DNA of 30,728 nucleotides from Chloroflexota bacterium (GTDB lineage Bacteria > Chloroflexota > Limnocylindria > QHBO01): assembly GCA_013697395.1 (NCBI GenBank), contig JACCWY010000083.1, positions 1-30,728 on the forward strand, in the 5' to 3' direction. The notes below the pieces were generated by a model. That model was not told the DNA's origin, searched no databases, and saw nothing but the letters and a program-made list of their open reading frames with translations. Made by a program: the position numbers and the translations under genes. This document shows, in pieces, positions 22,231 through 28,700 of the stretch (the stretch's first letter is position 1; every line of letters starts with the position of its first letter).

Positions 22231-22398
22231 GCCAATCGGGTTGGCGCTGCGACCGCCGAACCGATGCCTCCCGGTCCGGGTGCCAGCCAGGTTGGCCAAA
22301 TCACCGGCGAAGAGCAGATCGCGCAGTCAGGTTGGCCGATCGGCGACAGAGACAGCGGCGTTCGCCATCTCGTCCGTCACAGGGCCAATGAGGTTGGC
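22231..22398 (+). repeat. Four direct copies of a 15-bp motif GCCAATCAGGTTGGC
   Basis: The copies are GCCAATCGGGTTGGC (22231-22245), GCCAGCCAGGTTGGC (22282-22296), CGCAGTCAGGTTGGC (22322-22336) and GCCAATGAGGTTGGC (22384-22398). Spacing start to start is 51, 40 and 62. Copies 1 and 4 are perfect GCCAA-N5-TTGGC inverted repeats; all share AGGTTGGC or GGGTTGGC. They fill the 220-base gap between the convergent ends of kgd and the DUF6498 gene. No gene is recognisable here. Irregular spacing excludes CRISPR. A decayed mobile-element end, a multi-site protein-binding region or a hairpin array that protects both mRNA ends are options. Confidence 0.65.
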
Positions 22399-22427
22399 GT
22401 TCCGCCCGCGTCGGAACAAGCGGACGG

Positions 22428-23102
22428 CTAGGCCGCCACGACCGGCGCCCGCCGGTGCTCGCGAAGATGGAAGAACAGGTCGATCAGCGTCTTCAGGCCG
22501 ACCAGCAGGACGAGTGCGGCAAACGGCGTCCCGAAGAATCCCACCAGGAAGGCGCCGGCCAGAACCGTGATGTGGAGCACGAAGACCCGTCCGTAGACGC
22601 TCATCATCTGCTGTTCGGGCGACACGTGCAGGTACTCGCCGCGACTGAGGTAGTTCACGAAGAAGCTCACTCCGTGGCTCAGCGCCAGCCCCAGCGCGGA
22701 CAGGCCGACGCCCTCGACCGGCAGCGGGCCGAAGTCCATCGGTCCGAGCCCCGAGGCAGCGGGTCCGACGCTCGACAGGCCGGCGAACACCGGCAGCAGG
22801 AACACGAAGATGCCGTGAACGACCCAGAACATGCCGTTGTGGAAGATGAAGAAGCCGATGATCCCGCCCCGGGCCAGCCCGGCGGCCAGGCCGGTCATGC
22901 GGATCGTCATGCGGGACCTGCCCACTCCCAGCGTCGACGGTCCCTGCGCGCGGGCGATCTTGAAGACGTTGATGGCGCCGACGATGCCCGACTCGATCCA
23001 GTAGAGCACCAGGATCAGCATAAGCGACCAGCCCCAGAAGGCGACTCCGACGAGCGGGACGAGGTTGACGGCCACGAGAAGGGCAGCGGACAGCCAGCGC
23101 AT
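22428..23102 (-). CDS. DUF6498-like multi-pass membrane protein
   Basis: 224 residues from ATG 23102; upstream frame extension to 23,405 is antisense to threonine synthase and is rejected. A TATCAT -10 box lies 8 bases before the ATG, so the mRNA is probably leaderless. Five to six helices: LSAALLVAVNLVPLVGVAFW, WSLMLILVLYWIESGIVGAI, GGIIGFFIFHNGMFWVVHGI, ALSHGVSFFVNYLSR, VFVLHITVLAGAFLVGFFG and TPFAALVLLVGLKTLIDLFF. The WS..LIL.LYW.E...G..N..KI signature is that of DUF6498 proteins. A His/Asn-containing loop (FHNGMFWVVHG) could bind metal. Function unknown; it is divergent from thrC with a 40-base promoter region. Confidence 0.8.
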   Translation of the reverse strand: MRWLSAALLVAVNLVPLVGVAFWGWSLMLILVLYWIESGIVGAINVFKIARAQGPSTLGVGRSRMTIRMTGLAAGLARGGIIGFFIFHNGMFWVVHGIFVFLLPVFAGLSSVGPAASGLGPMDFGPLPVEGVGLSALGLALSHGVSFFVNYLSRGEYLHVSPEQQMMSVYGRVFVLHITVLAGAFLVGFFGTPFAALVLLVGLKTLIDLFFHLREHRRAPVVAA

Positions 23103-23110
23103 CGGAGCCG

Positions 23111-23135
23111 ATGATACGCGGGCGCTCCCTATACT
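23111..23135. promoter_or_regulatory. Divergent leaderless promoters between DUF6498 gene and thrC
   Basis: The minus-strand TATCAT (23,116-23,111) is 8 bases before ATG 23102; the plus-strand TATACT (23,130-23,135) is 7 bases before GTG 23143. The whole gap is 40 bases, so the two -10 boxes are back to back and their -35 regions overlap the opposite promoter. Confidence 0.55.
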
Positions 23136-23142
23136 CGGCCGC

Positions 23143-24201
23143 GTGACCGGCCCACCCCTCCTAGAGCGATACCGAGACCTGCTCGCGCGAGACGGCGAGG
23201 CCTTTCCCATTTCGCTGGGAGAGGGCGGCACGCCGCTGATCCACGCCCGGCGGCTGGGAGCCGAGTTCGGCCTCGAGCGGCTGCACCTGAAGTTCGAGGG
23301 ACCCAACCCGACCGGCTCGTTCAAGGACCGCGGCATGGTCCTCGCCGTGAACCGCGCGGTTGGCGAAGGTGCGCGGGCGGTGGTCTGCGCCTCGACCGGC
23401 AACACGTCGGCGTCGGCTGCCGCCTATTCCGCCCCGGCCGGTCTGCCCTGCCACGTCATCCTGCCGGCCGGCAAGGTCGCCCGCGGCAAGCTGGCCCAGG
23501 CCCTCGCCGCCGGCGCGCAGCTCATCATGGTCGACGGCAACTTCGACGCAGCGCTCGCCGCCGTCCGCCGCCTGGGCGAGGAGGGAGTGGCGGTGGTGGT
23601 CAATTCGATCAATCCCGATCGGCTCACCGGTCAGCAGACGGCCGCCTTCGAGGTCGTGGACGACCTCGGCGACGCGCCGGACGCCCTGGCGCTGCCGGTC
23701 GGGAACGCCGGCAACATCACCGCCTACTGGCGCGGGTTCCACCGGTATGCCGATGCCGGACGCACGCCTGGCGGCAAGCTCCCGCGCATGCTCGGCTTCC
23801 AGGCGGAGGGCGCGGCGCCGATCGTCCGCAACGAGCCGGTGGAGTCACCCGAGACGGTGGCCACCGCCATCCGCATCGGCAACCCTGCCTCCTGGGCCGG
23901 CGCCGTGGCGGCGCGGGACGAATCGGGGGGCGTGATCGAGACCGTCACCGATGACGAGATCATCGAGGTCCAACGCATGATCGTGCGACTCGAGGGTGTG
24001 TTCTGCGAGCCGGCTTCGGCGGCGGGCGTCGCCGGCGTTCGCCGCCTCGCCTCCGAGGGGCGCATCGGTCCGCATGAGGTCGTCGTCTGCGTGCTCACCG
24101 GCCACGGCCTCAAGGATCCGGACGCCGTGCAGGCCGAGGAGGGGTCGCTGACACCGATCCCCGCCGACCTTGATTCGATCCGGAAGGCGATGGGGCTCTA
24201 G
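23143..24201 (+). CDS. thrC: Threonine synthase
   Basis: 352 residues from GTG 23143, placed by the TATACT box exactly 7 bases upstream. Fold-type II PLP enzyme that converts O-phospho-L-homoserine to L-threonine in the cytosol. Motifs: SLGEGGTPLIHARRLG, LKFEGPNPTGSFKDRGM with PLP lysine K61, CASTGNTSASAAAYSAPAGL, LPVGNAGNITAYWRGF (phosphate-binding loop) and a VVCVLTGHGLKDPD C-terminus. The length is that of the short bacterial and archaeal class. Intact. It converges with the slipin gene; the two stop codons overlap in the palindrome CTAG (24198-24201). Confidence 0.96.
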   Translation: MTGPPLLERYRDLLARDGEAFPISLGEGGTPLIHARRLGAEFGLERLHLKFEGPNPTGSFKDRGMVLAVNRAVGEGARAVVCASTGNTSASAAAYSAPAGLPCHVILPAGKVARGKLAQALAAGAQLIMVDGNFDAALAAVRRLGEEGVAVVVNSINPDRLTGQQTAAFEVVDDLGDAPDALALPVGNAGNITAYWRGFHRYADAGRTPGGKLPRMLGFQAEGAAPIVRNEPVESPETVATAIRIGNPASWAGAVAARDESGGVIETVTDDEIIEVQRMIVRLEGVFCEPASAAGVAGVRRLASEGRIGPHEVVVCVLTGHGLKDPDAVQAEEGSLTPIPADLDSIRKAMGL

Positions 24202-24797
24202 CCGGGAGCCACATCCTGGCGCCCGCGCGACCGAGCGCGCGGCGTGGCGGTCACGCTCGGCGGAATGACCGGACCGTTGGCGCCGAACACGATCGTCTTG
24301 CCACTGGACGCGGCGAGATGCTGGAGCAGTCGTAACTGAAGGATCGCCGGACTCTCGTCAACGAGCCGCGCTGCGTTCGCCAGATTGCGGAGCGCAGCCG
24401 TTTCCGCGCGAGCCCGCTCCAGCATGGCGAGTCCCTGCTGTCGTGCCTCGACCACCTGCGCAAAGATCCGCTTGAGGTCGCCGGGAAACATGATGTCCTT
24501 CACGTCCGCCTCGACCAGTTCGAGGCCAACTCGCAAGGCGGCGCTCGCGGCCCGTTCGGTCACCTGCGGACCGACCTCCGCACGAGCGGCGACCACGTCC
24601 TCGATCGCCCGACTTCCCACGACTTCTCGCAGCGCGATCTGGAGAGCGATATACAGCTCGCCCGCATAGTCGGCGGCATCATTGACGGTGAGCTGAGGAT
24701 CCGTGACGCGGTACCGCGCGACGAGGCTCGCCTTGAGCGTGACACCATCCGCCGAGAGGATCTCCTGTCCGGGAACCACCGCGATGGTCGGGCGCAT
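24198..24797 (-). CDS. Slipin/stomatin (SPFH) protein, 3' part after frameshift
   Basis: 199 codons in the frame that opens at ATG 24797. The translation MRPTIAVVPGQEILSADGVT, KASLVARYRVTDPQ, DYAGELYIALQIALREVVGS, EVGPQVTERAASAALRVGLE and LVEADVKDIMFPGDLKRIFA is the core and helical tail of an SPFH domain, followed by the helix EARQQGLAMLERARAETAAL typical of slipins. The C-terminus is IVFGANGPVIPP plus a basic tail. The frame should join that of 24,798-24,996: there AAGGTTCGACATG is one base longer than needed for KVDM. Slipins form oligomeric rings in membrane microdomains. Confidence 0.85.
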   Translation of the reverse strand: MRPTIAVVPGQEILSADGVTLKASLVARYRVTDPQLTVNDAADYAGELYIALQIALREVVGSRAIEDVVAARAEVGPQVTERAASAALRVGLELVEADVKDIMFPGDLKRIFAQVVEARQQGLAMLERARAETAALRNLANAARLVDESPAILQLRLLQHLAASSGKTIVFGANGPVIPPSVTATPRARSRGRQDVAPG

Positions 24798-24996
24798 GTC
24801 GAACCTTGTTGATCACCGATGTCGGCCGCAAGCGCCAGTAGACCCCTGGACCGAGCACGCCAATCAGGCGGCCGCTCGCGTATTCGAGGCCGCGCTCCCA
24901 CTCGAAGACGGTCGCGCGCAACAGGAAGGCCTGCACCGCCACTGCCAGGATGATGAGGACAAGCAGGAGGCCGATGACGACCGGTAGCTCGAACAT
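24798..24996 (-). CDS. Slipin/stomatin, 5' part with membrane anchor
   Basis: ATG 24996 with GGGAG 5 bases upstream. About 66 codons code for the N-terminal anchor (VVIGLLLVLIILAVAVQAFL, residues 6-27) and the start of the SPFH domain (RATVFEWERGLEYASGRLIG, then GPGVYWRLRPTSVINKV). At 24,801-24,803 an extra base (AAGGTTCGACATG for expected AAGGTCGACATG) throws the frame off, and the following residues (RHAPDHRG...) are meaningless. The downstream frame continues perfectly, so this is one gene with one inserted base. Upstream lie the four 14-bp palindromes at 25,024-25,201, which probably control this promoter. Confidence 0.8.
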
Positions 24997-25023
24997 CCAC
25001 GCTCCCGCGGGGCTGGCTTCTTA

Positions 25024-25201
25024 CTCGATCTGTCGAGCAGATGTCACACGAGGCCGATGCCGCGCTGCAGTCTCACGATAGATGGAGCGCCTGCCCGCGC
25101 GAGCCTCACACCGCCGTGGAGCTCACGCTCACGGGCGCTCGATACATCGAGCACACCGCACACGAGAGCTGGCTCCCGTGAACTTCGGTCGATCTATCGA
25201 G
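25024..25201. repeat. Four 14-bp palindromic sites CTCGATCTATCGAG, spaced 50-64-50
   Basis: The copies are CTCGATCTGTCGAG (25024-25037), CACGATAGATGGAG (25074-25087, 12 of 14 match to the inverted form), CTCGATACATCGAG (25138-25151) and GTCGATCTATCGAG (25188-25201). Starts are 50, 64 and 50 bases apart, so copies 1 to 3 and 2 to 4 are each 114 bases apart. The sequence after copies 1 and 3 also matches in places (GCA...CACACGAG), pointing to an old tandem duplication of a 114-base unit. The array fills the 245-base gap between the slipin start (24,996) and the receiver-gene end (25,242). No gene is present. Dimer-binding operators are the likeliest role. Confidence 0.65.
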
Positions 25202-25241
25202 CCGAGCGGAGGCGTGGACCAACGTCATCTGGCCACTGCCA

Positions 25242-25640
25242 TCAGGCGACGCAGCAGGCGTCCACGATCGCGGCGGCGAACTCCTCTGGCGTGGCGCTCT
25301 TGCTGACGTAGGTCGTGCCGGCCGCGCCGAGCTGGGCGTGGCCGGTGGTGTCGCCCCAGCCGGTCATCACGATTCGCATCGATGGCCATGCGCGCGACAG
25401 GCCGGCGATCAGCGCGATGCCGGCCTCGACGTCCGGCAGGCGCGGGTCGACGAGCACGACGTCGGGACGGGCATGCTCGACGAGCTCGAGAGCGGCCCGC
25501 ACGTCGCCGGCGCCACCGATGACGGCGACCTCCCCGGTGACGCCGAGCAGGTCGGCGAGGCTCTGCATGACGCGGCGATCCGCATCGACGACGACGACCC
25601 TCGGGGCAGAGGGTGATGTGGGACGCGGACCGAGCTGCAT
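25242..25640 (-). CDS. Receiver-only response regulator (NarL-type receiver, no HTH)
   Basis: 132 residues. Receiver from about residue 13: D19 and D21 (VVVDADRRV), phospho-acceptor D65 (VVLVDPRLP), T93 (MTGW), K114 (YVSKSATPEEF). It ends after the last helix (AAAIVDACCVA), so the LuxR-type DNA-binding domain usual for NarL regulators is absent. The start ATG 25640 has no ribosome-binding site; a TACTCT box 7 bases upstream indicates a leaderless mRNA. It follows the large GAF/PAS kinase in the same direction with a 64-base gap and is its likely partner. Signalling would then be through protein contact or onward phosphotransfer. Confidence 0.85.
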   Translation of the reverse strand: MQLGPRPTSPSAPRVVVVDADRRVMQSLADLLGVTGEVAVIGGAGDVRAALELVEHARPDVVLVDPRLPDVEAGIALIAGLSRAWPSMRIVMTGWGDTTGHAQLGAAGTTYVSKSATPEEFAAAIVDACCVA

Positions 25641-25647
25641 GTAAAGG

Positions 25648-25653
25648 AGAGTA
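25648..25653 (-). promoter_or_regulatory. -10 box of a leaderless promoter
   Basis: On the minus strand TACTCT is followed by 7 bases (CCTTTAC) and the ATG of the receiver gene. Spacing is identical to those at 2,575 and 23,130. Confidence 0.5.
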
Positions 25654-25669
25654 GCGCCCTAAAGGTTCG

Positions 25670-25684
25670 GCGCCCATTGGGCGC
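25670..25684 (-). terminator. Short hairpin after the kinase gene
   Basis: GCGCCC-ATT-GGGCGC forms a 6-bp GC stem 20 bases past the kinase stop. The bases after it on the minus strand (CGAACCTTTAGG) hold only a short T-run. It could end or attenuate the kinase message before the receiver gene, which has its own promoter. Confidence 0.35.
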
Positions 25685-25704
25685 TCGACCGATGCGCGCC
25701 TACG

Positions 25705-28700
25705 TCATTCGGCCGCTGCCTCGTCGCTCCCCGGCACGCCTGCCTCGATGAGCGTTCCCTCGCCGGGGCGGCTCTCGACCCGCAGCTCTCCGCCGACGAG
25801 GTCGACCCGCTGCCGCATCCCGATGAGCCCGAGATGACCGCGCGGCACCTCGTCGGGTGCGAAGCCGACGCCATCGTCGCTGACGCTGAGCCGCACCCGG
25901 TCCCCGTCCCGGAAGATGCGGAGCGTGACGTTCGAGGCGTTCGCGTGCTTGACCACGTTGTGCAGGGCCTCCTGTCCGATCCGGTACAGGGCCTCCTCCG
26001 CGGCAAGCGGCAGCCGCTCGACGGGCGCCGCGTCGACGACGATCGTCAGCCCGGTTCGACGCTGGACGGCGGTGGCGTGCGTGCGCAGCGCCTGCACCAG
26101 GCCGTCCGACTCGAGCGAGGATGGACGCAGCTCGAAGATCAGGGTGCGCATCTCCGCCAGCGCGTCCCTCTGCAGCTCGCGCAGCTCGGCGACCTTATCC
26201 TTCGCCGCACCGGGGTCGGTCTCAAGCAGGATCTCCATGGTCCGCAGCGTGAGGCCCATGCTGAAGAGGGCCTGCGTGACAGAGTCGTGCAGCTCGCGCG
26301 CCAGGTGCGCGCGCTCCTGGCTGGCCGCCAGCTCGGCGGCCTGGTCGCGCAGGTCGCCCTCGAGCCGCTCGCGCTCGCTGATGTCACGCACCGACCCGTG
26401 CGCGCCGCCGAATCGGCCGTCGACGATCGTGCCGGTCATCGCCACCTCGGTCTTGCTGAGGCGGCCATCGGGCAGCGGCAGGTCGAGGCGCACGCGCTGC
26501 TCCCGATCAGGGTGCTTCCTGAGCAGCTCCCACGCGGCGGCTGCCGCGGCGAGCGTCTCCTCGCCGGCGAGCGTGGCAAATGGCTTGCCCATCAGCTGTT
26601 CCTGCTTCCACCCGGTCCGTGACTCCAGCGAGTCGCTCAGGTAGGTGAAGTTGCCCTCGGCGTCGATGCTCCACACGATGTCGGGCGAGTTGTCGACGAG
26701 ATGGCGGTAGCGGCGCTCGGACTCCTCGACCTCCGCGTACAGCCGGGCATTCGTCAGGGCAATCGCAGCCTGGTCGGCCAGAAGCTTGAGCAGCTCTGCG
26801 TCCCCGGCGTTGAACGCGTTCGTCGTCGTCGACTGGACGGTGATCGTGCCGATCAGGCGATCCGGCCCGAGGAGGGGCGCGGCCATCATCGAATGGATAT
26901 CCTGCGCCTCGATGCGCGCGTCGCCCTCGTCGTGGGGAAATGCCGAGTCTCCCAGGTAATCGCCGGTCCACCGCACGCGACGCTCCGCCGCGGCCATGCC
27001 GGCAATGCCCGATCCGAGTGGCACCACCACGTCGTCCGGCGACGGCGGGAGCGGCGCGGCCGCGATGGGTCGATCGAGGTGCTCGCCGCCGTCGGCCACG
27101 AGGTTCACCTGGGCGCGGTCGGCGCGGAGGAGGCGCGCCGCATCGGCCACGGCGCGCTGGATGACCGTCAGCGGGTCGTGCAGCGACGCGATCTGAGCCG
27201 CGATCTCCGCAAGGCTGCGCTGGGCATCGGCCCGCTCGCGAAGCTCCTCGTACAGGCGAGCATTCGTGATGCCCACGGCCGCCTGGGCGGCGAAGAGCTG
27301 CACGAGCTCGAAATCGGCATCGGTGAAGGCGACCTCGGTGCCGCCGTTGCGGCCCACGTTCATTGCACCGATCACCCTGTCGCCACTGATGAGCGGGACG
27401 ATGATGATCGCCTCCTCCTCGGCCGGCGTCCCCGGGATCTGGATCAGGCGATCGTCGTTCAGGGCGTCGTTGAGGAGCACCGGCTCGCGGTGCTCCACGC
27501 ACCACCACATCAGTCCCTGGCCGCGCGGGATCGGGAAGTTGAGGACGGCCTCCGCGTTTCGGTCGCGAGCGAGCACGGGCCTGAGAATCCCCTCGTCCTC
27601 CTCGACGCGGTAGACGCCGACGTTGTCGTACCACACGACGCTCTTCAGCCCATCCGCGATGAGCTCGAGCACCGACGCCGGATCGAGGGTCGACAGGAGC
27701 CGCTGGTTGATCTGGAGCAGCCTGCGCTGCGAATCGGTCTGTCGAGCCAGGGCGGCCGACTCCTCGCCCAGCTGCTCGTACAGGCGCGCGTTGGTGACGG
27801 CGATCGCGGCCTGGCTGGCGAGGACCTCCAGCAGGTCGGCGTTCGCGGCGTCGAAGGCGTCACGCGCCTGCGAGTGGACCGTCAATGAGCCGATGGCTCC
27901 GTCCTCGCCGATGAGCGGCGCGCTCATCACCGACCGGATGCCGTGCTGGCGGATGTAGCGGTCCGGCGCCTCGGCGTGGGTGAAGGCCGGATCGGCCAGG
28001 TAGTCGGGAGTGCGTACGACGCGGCGCTCGATCACCGCCCGACCCGAGACGCCCTCGTTGAGCTCGACGGGATCGGTCCGCTCGTCGCGTTCGATGGGCA
28101 GGTCGATGGCCGAGTGGCCGAAGGCCCAGTGCAGCCCGCCCGTCGCCGCCACGAGCTCGATACGCCCTCCGTCTGCGTCGAGCAGACGGACTGCCTCGTC
28201 GAGCGTTCGCTGCAGGACGTCACCCGGATCGCGGATGGCGGTGATGCGCGCGGCGATCTCGCCCAGCGAGCGCTGTGCCTCGACGCGTCGTTCGAGCTCC
28301 TCGTACAGCCGGGCGTTGCCGAGCACGATCGCCGCATGGCTGGCGAGTGCGCCGAGCAGCTGCGCGTCGTCCTCGTCGAAGGCGTCGGGGCGGCTCGAGT
28401 AGGCGCTGATCGCGCCGAGCGGCTCCGAGTCGGCAATGAGCGGCGCGCTCATCTGGGAGTGGTACCCGTAGCGCCGAATCCATTCGTCGGCCCGGCCGGT
28501 GTGCGCGAACGACGTGTCCGACAGGTAGTCGCCCGTCCACTCCACCGAGCCGCTCGCGACCGCCCTGCCGGCGATGCCCTGGCCGATGCTGACCGTGGTG
28601 TCGTCGATCGGCGGCGCGTCGGGCTCTGCGCCGAGCGCCTCGCGATAGTCTGCGAGCTCACGCGTGCCGCTGCGGACCTGGTGGATCACGACGTGCTCGG

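Noticed and set aside
22231..22398. Possible CRISPR array
   Set aside because: Repeats are only 15 bases, diverged and unevenly spaced (51, 40, 62), and no cas gene is near.
22428..23405. Long form of the DUF6498 gene starting at 23,405
   Set aside because: The extra 101 codons are antisense to threonine synthase, and a -10 box and ATG fit the start at 23,102.
24198..24201. Overlapping stop codons of thrC and slipin in CTAG as a special signal
   Set aside because: A palindromic CTAG gives TAG on both strands by itself; a 4-base overlap of convergent genes is unremarkable.
26701..27888. 395-codon open frame on the plus strand
   Set aside because: Antisense of the same kinase with no recognisable domain or start signals.
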